From Primulina eburnea (Eukaryota > Streptophyta > Magnoliopsida > Lamiales > Gesneriaceae), in the NCBI RefSeq assembly GCF_022965805.1, contig NC_133101.1, positions 22,158,868-22,222,867 of the forward strand: a stretch of DNA of 64,000 bases, in the 5' to 3' direction. Positions 1-12,400 of this stretch are shown in pieces (position 1 is the first letter of the stretch; every line of letters starts with the position of its first letter). The position numbers were made by a program, and so were the translations under genes. The notes beneath the pieces were generated by a model, which was not told where the DNA came from, ran no database searches, and saw only the letters and a program-made list of their open reading frames with translations.

Positions 1-747
1 ATTTGCTCTTGAATTTGAGATAGACGTTCTGCAAAAAACTCTTATTAATATCTCAGAGATAGTAATATAGTTGTTTCATGAACATTCTGGTGAAGTACGT
101 GCTATTAAATTCTTTCGTGACCGCATCTCTAAGGAAGTCACTCGCACCACAGAATCTTTGGCCAAGCTGGATGTTGAAACAAGTATCTTTGGGACATTTG
201 TTTTCACAAATCAAAGCAACATTTTGCTCGATCAGGCTGAGATAACCAGAACTGGCTCCGACCATGATTCCTCTATTCTCTCTGTAACCAACAACGTTAC
301 AGCTATGGTTTTGAAGCTCGAACTTATTGATGCCAAGATTGAGTCTCAATATCAATCTCTTCATGCTCTTACTGAACGAGTTTCCAACCAAGCACCATAT
401 TTGGAGATGCTAAATGATGGAATCATACCCTTACTAGCTGGGTATATGATTTGCTCACTCGAATTCAGGCTATTGATGCCAAAAAGGGGAATCAGAAAGC
501 AAAACATTGGGCAGAATTGGAGACAGCAGACCTCATGCAGAGTCATCTTTCAGAAATCAAGATCCTCGGAACGAGGAAATTATTTCATAGACATTGGCAC
601 CAATTAATCTCTTATACTTCGAATATTTTTTAGTGTTTATTTGCTTATCGATTATCGTGTTATAAACTCTATTCGCTTTTCGTTATAATTGTTGATCTTT
701 ATCTTTACTAACATCTAGGTTTTGGGATCACCAAAAAGGAGGAAATT
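1..747 (+). pseudogene. 3' internal region of a Ty1-copia element with a coiled-coil-like ORF
   Basis: An open frame (71-607, open upstream towards the window edge) encodes a polar, heptad-rich protein (for example FFRDRISKEVTRTTESLAKL) that I do not recognise as gag, protease, integrase or RT. It lies immediately upstream of a purine-rich tract (about 733-747, aaaaaggaggaaatt) that looks like a copia polypurine tract, followed by an LTR. Its position between the end of pol and the 3' LTR is where Sirevirus-type copia elements carry an extra, often coiled-coil, envelope-like ORF; that role is inference only. The frame degrades after about residue 125, where other frames take over, so it is probably decayed. 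Confidence 0.4.
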
Positions 748-1813
748 TGCTAGACTTACTTTAATTGTGGTGAGGAGAGTCAAAACCAGTAGGTGGTGAT
801 AGTAAAAACATAGCAAAATATAAATAGCAGAAGCACTCGTATCACAAAAATAGAAGCAGTACTTACGATTATTTGTTAGCAAAAGCAGAAGCAGAACGTA
901 GCCTAAGCAGAAGCAGAACTTAACGTCTTTCATTTTGATCGTTACAAGTCTTAATTGTTACCGTCACTTTACATAGTACTAGTATTAATTGTACCATTTA
1001 ATGTTTTACGAAGACATTTAAAACGCATTACTAGTTTTGGTATAAATCAAAGACTGATTATTCTGAAGCTTTCTACAGGTGCTTTTTCGGTGATAAAGCT
1101 GACTCACTCAGAGTCAAAGAAGTCGTTTTGTTTATAGACGTTGGATTCAAGGTTTTTATATATTAAAAGGATCAATCTTATATAAAAAAAACAACGATTA
1201 TTATTAACAAGGAACTCTGTCTATCATTCCAACGTTGTTTTGAGCAATCAAGAACTACTCTTTATCTTCAAGCTCAACATACAGAAAAACAGCACACTCT
1301 TTATAACATATATATGATCTTTTGAGATCGTCTTGTGCTGTTGTTTCTTTATCTCTTCACAAGCTATTCATCTTATTACATCTTATTGACCAGAGTTTGT
1401 AATCTGGAAAATAGTTTTTTCCAGAACCTTGTTGTATTCATTATATTGTGTTGTGAAACTAAGAGTTTCAGTAGGCGAAGGGTAAGTCCTACTGAAGTGG
1501 GTGTATACAAGAGTTGTACTGTAAAAACCAAAGTCTTTTATTGATATCTTCTGGTAACAGAAGAAGGGGAGACGTAGAAGATTTCATCTCCGAACTTTCA
1601 CAAACAATTACTGTCTACTGCCTACTGTTTTATTGTTTTAACCTCAAACCATCATATCTTTTCCGCACAAGTTATTGTGATCTACTGGAAATATATTCGA
1701 ACAAGATAATTAAGCTACAATATCTAACAGAATTCTAGCACCTTTGCAAAAACATCAAAGAAATGAACGAGTTTATTCACTCCCCCCTCTAAACTCTAAA
1801 TCGATACCCAACA
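748..1813 (+). mobile_element. Ty1-copia LTR (3' LTR or remnant)
   Basis: The segment begins TG just after a polypurine tract and ends CA. Near its end it has the C-rich stretch followed by 'ctctaaactctaaatcga', a layout typical of plant Tork/SIRE-type copia LTR ends. Around 1470-1600 it has the usual copia R/U5 landmarks: an AGTGG-type motif, then 'ggggagacgtagaag', then a pyrimidine-rich stretch. Length about 1.07 kb fits. No primer-binding site follows, so this is a 3' LTR or truncated copy. Boundaries are by eye; no target duplication could be tested because the 5' side lies outside the window. Confidence 0.6.
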
Positions 1814-2068
1814 CTAATTATAATTAAATTACACCTATTTTAGGAATTACACATTTTTTATATAAATAGATTTAAAGTTGCAGTATTGAAATCTGATTTT
1901 GGGGAAAAAAAAAGATATAACATAATATTCTACCAAATATATATTTTTTGCACATATATTATAGAATCGATAGATTTGAATATGGTAGTTACTGATTGGT
2001 TGAGATAATGGTTCGATAAATCTAGTGGTAACTACAGAGAAAATATAATCCACATAATGAATAGTGGA
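1814..2068. other. AT-rich spacer
   Basis: AT-rich sequence between the copia LTR and the MITE-like repeat. No coding potential, RNA gene or repeat recognised. Confidence 0.5.
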
Positions 2069-2240
2069 TCTCATGTGAGACCGTCTCACGGATCTTAATC
2101 TGTGAGACGGATCAACCCTACCCATAATCACAATAAAAATTAATAATCTTAGCATAAAAGGTAATATTTTTTCAAGGATGACCCAAATAAGAGATATGTC
2201 TCAATATAACCCATGAGACCGTCTCACACAAATTTTTGCC
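2069..2240. mobile_element. MITE-like element, copy 1
   Basis: A roughly 172-bp unit begins ctcatgtgagaccgtctcac and ends with gagaccgtctcacacaaa followed by tttttgcc, so the two ends carry related gagaccgtctcac blocks with internal self-complementarity. A second, better conserved copy is at 27,170-27,344 in the same orientation. No coding capacity. The family is one I associate with Lamiales genomes, from memory only. Exact ends and target duplication are not certain. Confidence 0.6.
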
Positions 2241-2884
2241 CATAATGAATTATATTGTTATTATTTTGATAATATTGTCCCTATTTATGATGCACAATAG
2301 AATAACACAAAAAATCTAGAAAAATTACATTAATATTTATCATGATGGAAAAAATAATATATAGTAGAAAATATTTATCATGAACGATAGTTTAATATTT
2401 TAGAGAAGTATTTTCAAAATCGGATATCTTAAAACCCATTTTAGCAGTCAAATTGGTCAAAATCGATCAAAACTTGTAAAAACTGATCAAACCAACTATA
2501 AAATAGAAAACAGGTTCCAACATTTGAACTGATTTTCTGAATTTTTTTTAAATTTTTATGAAAATTATTTTTTATAAAACTTAGATTTAATATTTTAATA
2601 TATATATACACGATTATTTGAAATTTAAATTTATTTAAAAATATTATTTTAGTAATTATATAATTTTTTTATAAAATATATAAATATAATGATATTTTAA
2701 ATTTATGTATATAGTTATTTAATTTTTATATTTTGGCAGACATATTTGTTCGCATATTACGTACATATTATATCTGTTTATATTCTAAATTTGGATAAAT
2801 ATATATTTTTTATTATTTATATACATATTTTATTCCCATATTTTCCCAAGAAATCGTAAACCAAAAAGGTCGGGTGGGAATGAG
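2241..2884. other. AT-rich spacer without gene
   Basis: Very AT-rich sequence with long runs of A/T. Only short chance ORFs. Nothing recognised. Confidence 0.5.
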
Positions 2885-3240
2885 GTGGGAACAAACATTA
2901 CAATATTTTACGGTATGGTGGTGGGTATAACAGATGTGCTCTGGCCCAGGATGACAGCCGCTGCTCTGCAAAGCCAGCGTCAAGACTTGATGGGGAACCC
3001 CCCCCCAAGAGGGGCCGGTAGATCAAAGCCCGAGAATCGGGGAAGGCGCATCTCCATCACACAAACTATCAGGCTGAGCCAGTCGTTATCGGGAATGCCG
3101 AAGAAGGACCCAGTGGAATTATGGCCGAAGTCATATCCCCCCAAGAGTTGGAAGATTTATGCCCCACTACCCAATTCTCTCAACCTTTAATGCCCCTGCT
3201 AAGGTCACAGGCCCACGCGACTAAACCCGGCAAATTATGA
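2885..3240. other. GC-rich island of unknown origin
   Basis: About 350 bp much richer in G+C than both flanks, with a 101-codon plus-strand ORF (2885-3190) and an overlapping open stretch in another frame. The composition is like coding or retroelement DNA. No motif I recognise: no RT, gag knuckle or rRNA signature. It may be a fragment of a transposon ORF or captured exon; function unassigned. Confidence 0.35.
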
Positions 3241-3322
3241 GCGCGGGTAACGGAAATATAAAGAACAAAATTCTGTTTCCAACAATCGATGTGGGAATTA
3301 CAGATAATCGGTGTTTAACTCT

Positions 3323-3889
3323 ATCTTTACAAATTGGGCTGGCTTATAGATATTGTTGTTTCTAATTAAATTAATAGTAATGAAAATATAGTTAATAAAG
3401 ATAATATTAATATTAGTCAAACTCATAATCATCAATCATATTTACAATATTAATATAAACTACAACAATACATTAATAAATTCAATAATAATTTTTTATT
3501 ATAAGCATTAATTAAAATATTAATAACAGTAGAAAATTATTATAAAAAGTCATAGAAATAAAAGTAATTGTAAGAATCAAACGTTTACCAATAGATCAAA
3601 AGTTATAATTGTTAACCAATTCATAACTTTATTTCATAACTGTCGGCCCTATAACATGCAGAGACAGCATTACCCGTTAAGATCTGGCGTCACCTTTTAT
3701 TGCCCACATAGCCAACCAAATCAAACGACATAACGTCAACAATACTATTCTCACTCATGTACGTTTAATTCAACGATAATTATAGTAATAATGATAGTTT
3801 TTGTTGAAATAATATTGATTTTTCTTTCGTATATTATTAGTGATAAGACATATCATATGAATCATAATTTCAACAACAATATTCTTAAT
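3323..3889. repeat. Local tandem duplication, unit 1 (uninterrupted)
   Basis: Begins with tctttacaaattgggctggc. The same sequence order recurs from 3890: the lead motif, then 'actacaacaatacattaataaa', then 'acagtagaaaattattataaaaa', then 'cacatagccaa...cataacgtca'. Divergence is moderate. This unit is not interrupted and so represents the site before the MULE inserted into unit 2. Confidence 0.65.
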
Positions 3890-4435
3890 ATCTTTACAAA
3901 TTGGGCTGGCTTATAGTATTATTGTTTCTGATTAAACAATTCATCACTCATATTTACAATATAATTATTAACTACAACAATACATTAATAAAATCAATAA
4001 GAAAAAAGATATCTATCGTAACTATTTTAATTAAAGTATTAATAATTTGTAATTTAAAAGCATTAATTAAATAAAATATTAAAAACAGTAGAAAATTATT
4101 ATAAAAAATCATCAAATAAAACGTAATTGTTAGGATCGAGCACTCACCACTATGTTAAAAGCTATAACCGTTCATCAAGACACAACTGTATTTTTTTTAT
4201 ATTTGTGCTACCTCTGAGTGCACTTACTTGAGTGTTAATGGGTCAGGCTGTTAGGCCGCTGAGTTTGAGAAGGTGCGTGTCTATCTGCTGGTATTTTTTA
4301 TATCTTTTAGAGCTCGGTCTTACCATTTCTTTATCGTCGGTCATGTCTCTAGCAGAGACAATATTACGTCTTTTTTTACGGCACACATAGCCAAGCAGAT
4401 CAAGCGCCGTAACGTCAGCAGTGCTACTCAAAGTC
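3890..4435. repeat. Tandem duplication unit 2, left part
   Basis: Diverged second copy of 3323-3889 up to the point matching 'aatactattctcactcatg' of unit 1, where the MULE interrupts it. The rest of this unit resumes at 26,876, on the far side of the MULE. Confidence 0.65.
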
Positions 4436-4605
4436 GGGTTTTTTTTAAAAATATTATAATTTTTAATCGTTATAAGAATATTGCAGAATAGGAAAGTTTA
4501 TAAAAGTATGGCAATCCGCAACTACCTGTACAGGATTCTCATTTTTAAAAAAAAAATTTAAAAATTAAAAAAAAAAAAGGAAAAGGTAGGCTGTCACGGA
4601 TTCTG
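4436..4605 (+). repeat. MULE left terminal inverted repeat
   Basis: Near-perfect inverted match to 26,720-26,875 over more than 100 bp; the match weakens in an A-rich stretch and resumes at ggaaaagg. Long TIRs are typical of MULEs. Confidence 0.75.
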
Positions 4606-4870
4606 AGAATCCGTGACACGGTGTTACGGATTCTCTGAATCCGTGACCCTTTTTAAAAAAAAAATTAATTTTGTTTTTTTAAAATAAACGGAGAACACGG
4701 GATTCATAGAATCCGTGACAGCGTGTCACGGATTCTCTGAATCCGTGACCCTTTTTTTCCTTTTTTAAAAAAAAAAATTAATTTTGTTTTTTTAAAATAA
4801 ACGGATTCAAAGAATCCGTGACACGCTGTCACGAATTCTATGAATCCCGTGTTCGCTCCGTGTTCTCCCA
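4588..4870. repeat. Subterminal palindromic repeats of the MULE
   Basis: At least five hairpin-forming blocks built from ggattcnnngaatcc within tgtcacggattc...gaatccgtgac, separated by repeated A/T tracts (the 'attaattttgtttttttaaa' spacer occurs twice, about 130 bp apart). One more half-block lies at the right TIR. Subterminal arrays like this commonly serve as transposase-binding sites; that role is inferred. Confidence 0.7.
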
Positions 4871-6340
4871 GCTTTAAATATGCTCCTCACTTTCAATTAT
4901 CATGTACTCCCCCTCTCATTTCATTTTCATATACGAAATTATTTGTTCTTTCACATGTTTCGTGTATCCGATTCATATGCGAAATCATCTTTCTATTTCG
5001 ACTTCAATTAATATTATACGTTGATCATCCTTTCATTTGAAGATATATCAAGGGGTAATGTTTAATTTCGTTGATAATATTATAATTATATATTAAGAAG
5101 TAGTATTTTCTTTGTGTAATTATTTGATAATATTTTTCATTTATTTCAGATATTAGCACCGCCCGGAGATATTACTACAAGTTCCGTATAATTACGTCTG
5201 AGAAGGTAATTTAAGTACTTTTTTTAATATTTTGTTTATATTATTTTTATTATGTTAATGTAATTATAATTTTGTTCTCTAACAATATATGATTATGTAT
5301 AATTTAGTTAAATAGTATATTTGTAATATTAATCGCGATATTAAAAACAGTTAGAAAATTAAAAAAATAATAAAGATGATATTGTGTTTTTTGAAATATT
5401 TCAAGGTTAGTATTTATAATATAATTTAAAATAATTTAATATAAGAATGGTTTAATATTATTGTACTTAATACTAATGAAATTATAAAGTATTTTGTTAA
5501 TTTTTTTAAAAAAATTATAAAAGTTTATATATGAAATAGCGTTTATTTACTCTATAACTTTGATCACTTTAATATAATTTAAAACATATTATAAATATGT
5601 GTATGTTACTGCAAAGTAATATAAGAAATTGCTAATTCTAATAAAAAAAATTTTATTCACCTATATTTTTATTAACTTACTTAAAAGTTTAATATACATA
5701 AATTATATTAATTTTTATTGTCAAATTAATTTATATGGTTATGTACAAAACATTTTAGAAAAATATGTAATAAAATTGCACCGATTATTTGGCGAATTCA
5801 TCAGTCCTTTAGCGTTTTCGACATTCTTCTTGTGAAGCTATTTTTTTCTTCACTCCGTGGTATTTTTTGTTATTTATAAAAAATCTGTTATTCTCCTCAC
5901 TTTATAAATTGCGTCGATCGTGTGAGTATTGGAATTCGTAATTTTGTTTGATAGTTTTATGTCGAATATTATAAATTTAGAGAATTGCGGCGAGTCTCAG
6001 CAATTCAGAATTTGATTTGGGAGCACTGTGCTGAGTAACAGAATTTGGGAGAATTGCGCCGAGTAAAAGTCGAATCTATGTTTTTTCTTTCTATAATGAT
6101 TTGTTTTATGTATATTATATCTGATGATGTTTGTAATTTATTGCAGATATTAAACTCCGATAGGTCATTTACTTACAAATTCCGTACAACTACATTTGAA
6201 AAAGTAATTCAATAATTTCTTATTTTTTAATTGTATTATTTATGTTATATTAATGTAATTATAATTTATTATATTATTTTATATACTTTTGTTAAATTTT
6301 ACATTTTTAATATTAATTATGTTTTATATTTGTCACAGAC
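4871..6340 (+). other. MULE transposase leader with two related mini-exons
   Basis: AT-rich non-coding DNA upstream of the transposase ATG (6341). Two related short blocks are each bounded by a splice acceptor and donor: 5150-5205 (after ttatttcag, before gtaattt) and 6147-6203 (after tttattgcag, before gtaattc). Both contain an 'atatta...ttac(t)taca' and 'ttccgtac/taa..tac' core. A further acceptor (tttgtcacag) lies directly before the ATG. This looks like a spliced 5' leader with a duplicated exon; transcription is not shown. Confidence 0.45.
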
Positions 6341-9097
6341 ATGGATACCGTCAAGCCCTTACTTTACGTAGGTGGCTATGTCATTATTGAAGATGGTAGG
6401 GTTGGATATAGTATCCCCGCGACCAGGCCCATTAAAATCCCTCGCTCTACTACATTTTCTCAATTGGTGAATTATGTGCATCGCAAGCTGGAGATCGACC
6501 CATCAAAATTCTGCATCAAATTGTCAACGAAATATTGTTATAGCTCGTTGTCTCGTTACATTGAAGAGCATATCTATATCATAGATGATGATAGTCTACA
6601 GTTTATGTTTGAGTTGCCGACACTGGATTGCATGTACTCGTATGTTGATTCATCGCCAGTGTTACAGAACGTAAGTGATTACGATTTTGATGCAGTAATG
6701 CCAGTAATAACGCAAGGTTTGGGAACAGTCGGTTTGAATGAAGCGGGACCTTCTATGTATCACGTCGATGAACAATCCGCTCATACGTACTCTGGGATCG
6801 ACACTGGTCCTTGGGATCACCATATCACAGCTCACGAAGAAGACTATGCGTGGGGGATGAATACAACACGAGAACAAGATTATGCTTCAGGGGTTGGGAT
6901 CATCATATCACGGGTCCATCAGGAGTTGATTTCGCATGGGGTTCTAGTAGAACAGGTCAATTGGATTTAAATTCATGGGGGAGGAGGATAATACCACAAA
7001 TGTTAGACATTTTGATTGTTCTACTATGGATGCAAATATTTCCACCCCAATTATAAAACACATGCCTGAGCAAGATGATCTATTTGGGGACAGTTCGCAT
7101 CATGTAATGAATAGCGATGACGATTTGTATGCTACATCAAGTGACGGAGAAGATGATCATGATGTTGACAATGCAGATGAAGGGACATCAGCGTGTGTGT
7201 TAATATCTGGAGCAGCAGTGACAGAGAACATTCCTATTGCACCGGAGCAATATTTACGTGCTATTCCCCAATTTTTCAATGAAGTCTACGAGGAACAAAT
7301 TCCAGATTCATTTGGTATTCCTTCTGCATCTCGAACAAACGTTTACAATCCTGAAAGGCCAGAGCTCGGTGTGAAAATGGTATTTAAGAGCAAAAACGAT
7401 TTAATAGCTTCAGTGAAGGATTTTTCGGTTCGGGTTTTGAGACGTGAATATATCGTTGTCGAAAGTTCTCCGACGATTTGGAAGGTCAAATGCAAGAACT
7501 GGTCCGAATGTGGCAATTGTGGGTGGGGACTTCGAGCATCGTTGAAAAAACGTTTAGGCTACTTCATGATCACGAAATATGGTGATGATCACACATGCAT
7601 GTCTACCCAAGTCGGTATAGATCACCACAACCTTGACGTAAACATGATAGCCAGTACACTTTTGGGAATTGTGCGTTGTGATCCTGCATACGAAATCAAA
7701 TATGTGCGAGAAAGTATTAAAGAAAAATATGGGTATGATATAACGTATGCTAAGGCATGGCAGAGTTTGAAACGTGCGGTGGAGGTAGTCTATGGCACAT
7801 GGGAAAGCTCTGTAACTTTGCTTCCTAAATATATGGGAGCTTTGTCGAAGTACAATCCAGGAACTGTTGTAGAATGGAAGCATCTTCGACCGTCTGACCA
7901 TCCACATAAAGTTTTGAACTTTGTGTTTTGGGCATTCAGACCATGTATAGATGGTTTTCGACATTGTCGCAACGTAATCAGTGTTGACGGTACCCATATG
8001 TACACCAAATATAAGCACAAACTACTCATTGCAGTAACATTGGATGCCAATAACCAGGTTTTGCCGCTAGCCTTTGCGCTTGTTGATGAAGAAAGTTACG
8101 AGTCTTGGCATTGGTTCCTCAGCAATGTTGCACGACATGTTACGAGTGGGTGTAGTGGTGTGTGCCTTATATCTGATAGACATGCGGGTATAACAAGTGC
8201 AGTTCAAGATCTCCCTGACTTCAAGCCTCCTCGCGGTGTTCATCGTTTCTGTTTGAGGCATGTTTGCTCTAATTTCAACAGCAAGGTCAAAAACATTCAT
8301 TTAAAAGACTTATGTTGGGAAGCAGGGATACAACACCTAGTAGCAAAGTTTAATGCGACAATGGAGGCAATCAGAACAAAGAACGCAGCAGCTTTAACGT
8401 ATTTTTCAAACATTCCAAAAGAGAAATGGTCATTGGCTCATGATGGTGGATGGCGACGAGGGATAATGACGAAGAACATGTCTGAGTACAGTCTGAGTGT
8501 ACTAATGGTGTGTTGAAAGGGGTGCGACGTCTTCCAATAACTGCAATTGTGGAGATGACCTTACAGCGTTGCGTGCACTATTTCATTCAACGACGAGCGC
8601 GAAGTGATAAGATGCTGGAAAAAAATCTACCATGGACCGACTATGCATACTCTAAATTTGATATGTGGTCAAAAAAGTCAATTGAACATCGAGTAGTAAG
8701 ATTTGATCAAAGGGATAAAACAGCATCCGTCGCGACAGGAGGAAGACTGGGTCGTCAACATCACGTACAAGCTGTGAACATTTCTACGCGTGAATGCACT
8801 TGTGGTAAATTCACAATATATGGAATTCCTTGTTCACATGTTATATGTGCAGCGAAATGGTTTGGTTTAAATCCCGTACAGCTTGTACAACCATGGTTTA
8901 CATTGAGTGAATACGTGAACACATACGATGGAAGATTCTACTCTATTCATGATGAACAATATTGGGATGAACCTACATTCCAATTACGACACAATGGTGT
9001 TCGTCGACAAAGGAGGCAGGCTGGTAGAGATCACACGACACGCATAAGAAACGAGATGGATCAGCCATCAACGAGGGAGAGACAACGTGGGAGGTAA
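6341..9097 (+). pseudogene. MuDR-type (MULE) transposase, frameshifted
   Basis: Transposase that would cut and join the MULE ends in the nucleus. Three open pieces lie in order. 6341-6970 is an N-terminal ubiquitin-like/PB1-like beta domain as in many plant MULE proteins. 6975-8516 has an acidic linker, then a MuDR zinc-binding domain at residues about 130-206 (CKNWSECGNCGWG ... GDDHTC). It then has the MULE catalytic core with D338 (SVDGTH), D401 (ISDR) and C426-x2-H429 (CLRH). 8510-9097 has the post-core LPITAIV segment and a SWIM zinc finger (CTCG...IPCSH, near 8796-8850). The frame shifts near 6885 and again before 6975, and is broken at 8481-8491 by an 11-bp partial duplication beside the predicted third catalytic acid (NMSE). 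A possible intron (gt at 9094, ag at 9215) overlaps the stop codon and would still end the protein after one residue. Inactive as written. Confidence 0.85.
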
Positions 9098-9403
9098 AAA
9101 ATCTACAATAACGTATTGTACCTTATTTTTAAACCATAACATGTGAAGTTATTAATGTAATTACAAAATTGTGTATTAAATTCTTGTATTTATTAATAAT
9201 TTTTGTTCATTGCAGGTAGGTGCAGGTGAGAAGATCGAGTTGTGGTGCCAAATAATTATGTTTGTGACGTAGATTCTACAGTTTAGTATTGTATTATTAT
9301 GGCAATTCTGTGTTGTATTGTTATGACGATTTTATAATATGTAGTTTGTTGATTTATTTGACTTGATTTAGCAATTATACTTATGTTTTGTCATTACTAT
9401 AAA
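9098..9403 (+). other. MULE transposase 3' region and target duplication
   Basis: AT-rich 3' flank of the transposase with a possible 3' intron acceptor (ttcattgcag, to 9215). Positions 9399-9403 (ataaa) are the left target-site duplication of the LTR element that follows; the partner is 16,492-16,496. Confidence 0.6.
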
Positions 9404-12400
9404 TAAACGTCTGCCCTTTTTCGTTTTCTTAAAAAGTGCTAGAAATTTTATTTTTTTTTTTAAACCTCACATAGCATCGGCCGAACCACAAAATATTTTT
9501 GACATCATTTTAAAAATAAACATCCAACTGCCATTTAAAAATCTAAAGAAAAGTATTTTAAAGCATAAATCGTCAAACATTTTACCAACCTAAAAACATT
9601 ATTTGAAAAGTATAGCCCATACTATAACCTCTCAAAAATATCTCATAATATAAATAAAAGACGTAAAATATATCTTTAACATTACTTAAAATCATAAATA
9701 ATAACTAGTGCCGAAAACTAGCGTCGGTCCTCGGGTTATGTGCACCTTCAGTCCAGTCAAGTCAACCATCAAGACCTCCATTATCATATTCATAATCAAT
9801 ATAACCTGCATCAATCACACCTAGTGAGTCTAAAGACTCAACACGTCATATTCTTGATAACGAGTAATACATAATACAGTTAACATATAACAGTGAAAAA
9901 TACTTATACTTAAAATATCGTTTTCATGAAGATGCATAAACATAAACATTTTCGTAAATATTTTCATGATGCAGAAAACTTTAAACAGTGACATTTTCGT
10001 AAAATTAATCATATCATCCTCAACATATTCATATTATCATCAACATATACATGTTCTTTTTTCCTTTCGTTGAATTCAGATCGTTAATTGTGACTTTCGT
10101 GTTCATCTACGTCTACGTCTACGTGTTGGGCGATGGATCCATCTACATGTAACCACAGTACTGGGCGGCGGGGACACCAGCAACACTCTCACCGATCAAC
10201 TGGGCCTTGGCCTTACGTATTAACATATCATCGTATACATCTACATGTCCGTATCCAAGGAAACACGATCGTCGGGCTCCCACTGGGACCATAACCCTCA
10301 CGAAATTTCCAACATATCATCGTATTAGTCACAATTACTTCACTTCCTTCAACGTTTCATATTCTCATCACTTAATAAAATTTAAACATGCATATAACGT
10401 TTTTCTTTTAAACCAAGCATGCATCATGTCTTTTAAATGTCCATAATTAAACCATAAAATCCATAAACGTTTTAAAAATAACATTTTAACATATACATAT
10501 CCATGAACATTTAAAATAACATTTGAACATATAAAAATTCATAAACATTCCAAATAATCATATTAGCATATAAAACAGCATTCAGGACACTGCCATGACG
10601 TTTACTAATTTCTAGGTGTAAAATGACCGTTTTACCACTAGACGTAAAATTTCACGTTTTTGACATTTTCTTAATTTCATTGACCCTAACATGTCCCAAA
10701 TAATTATTTAAGCTTACAAGAATTTTCTCATAATTTTATTTCGCTTAATTCGACGACTTTTAATTTATTCTTTAAATTTGACATATTAATGCGTTTTAAT
10801 CCCGAATTAAACCAAACTTTCATATAAAATTCCCAAATTAAAAACTTAGACTTATAATAATTACTTAAGCTTAAATCTAATTTTTCTTAATTTTATAAAG
10901 CATAAAACTAGGCGTTTCAATTAACTCACTAATTGGCGTTTCGTGCGGCGATTAAATTCCGAATAAATCCAAAACTCGTTATTTTGATCCCAAATTTTTA
11001 ACATAGCCTTTTTATTATTTATTCTACCCTTTCATGTCATGAGCCACCCCCGTGGACCCACGGATTCAATTTTAGCCTTATAATTTTCGTTTTTGACACC
11101 CTACCGAACACACCGAGCCATCTCCTAATTTACTCGAGCCACGCCCGAGCCACCTTGAGCCGAGACCTAGCCAACACACCTAGCGACCCTACTGTGCAAG
11201 CCCAGCCCCAAAACATGACCCTAACCCGCTCAAAAAGCTCCTGGAACTCGACCCATATTTCTGCACATGTGTGTGTGTAGTGTCCTTGAACAAAAGAGAC
11301 TCCTATCTAGTCTAGCACTCCTCCAGCCAAGCCCCCACCGAACCCAGTCGACCCTAACTAACCCTGGACCACGCCCAGCCCCAGCCCAGACCATCCCAAG
11401 CCCTGAACCGCGCGCACAGACCACCTGAAGAAGACAGCAGCCTGCGCGTCCAAGCTCTTCCTCCTTTTTTCAGCTTCTTCCCTCAAACCAGTTGCGACCC
11501 AGCCGCACCCGCTCTTAGCCCGACCCCTGCCCATGACCATAGGACCCTGATGAAACTTTCCTGAGCCACCCAGCCCTAGCAACAAGCCCCCACGGCTGCT
11601 GTCCCTACCCACCGTTTAACGCGCGAGGAGTCCCTTCACCATGGGACTCCTCCAAGGCTAACCGTGAGGGGTCCTAGCCATGCTAGGACCCTTCCTGACC
11701 CTAGACCGAGACCCTTAGGACCCAACCCCCAGCCCTGGTCGAGCCCCAACGCCCCATGCAAAGTGATCAAGCTATGCCCTCAACAAGCACACATATCTCA
11801 AAAAAACTCACGGCCCTTCCCTTGCTGTTCTTTGCCTATGGTTCCAGCATGTTTCCTCCATTATTTTATCATGTTTTGGCTATAAAATAATTCCATATTA
11901 TTACCCTATCCATGGCAGCCCCTTAACAACATAATATTCATGATTTTGGATCAAATACATGCCTTAAAAATTCACATGTTATGCAGAAACGAAATTGTTT
12001 CATGATGCACTTGTTTTTCATGCAAAAACTCAATTAAATAAATACTATGGTGTGATAGATGAGAAAAGGAGAATATGGCGTGCCTTTGCGTATTTTACGC
12101 ACGAATTTTCGTTGACGAATCGAAGAACGGCGGCGAGAAGACGTTGGCTGAATTTTTTCTCCAAAAACCAAAGCTTTTCCTCTTGATTATTGCTTGTGTG
12201 TGTCGTGTAAATTTGAGAGAATTGTTGCAAGGAAGAGTTTGAAAGAAATTGGGAAGTGGGGCGTGTAATAGGTTAGGAAATATGGGGTGAAATTGTACAT
12301 TAAATACTTAATTAGTCTACTAACAAGGCTTAGGCCCATTAAGAAGTTAATTAGGCCCAATTAAGCTCATTATTGTTTAATTAAAATATTAAAAATAATT

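Noticed and set aside
7554..8300. Minus-strand ORFs of up to 154 codons over the transposase
   Set aside because: Shadows of the plus-strand MULE transposase, which has clear catalytic and zinc motifs.
11230..11885. ORFs in a C-rich region with several frames open
   Set aside because: Inside the giant LTR, repeated in the second LTR, with no known domain; biased composition explains the open frames.
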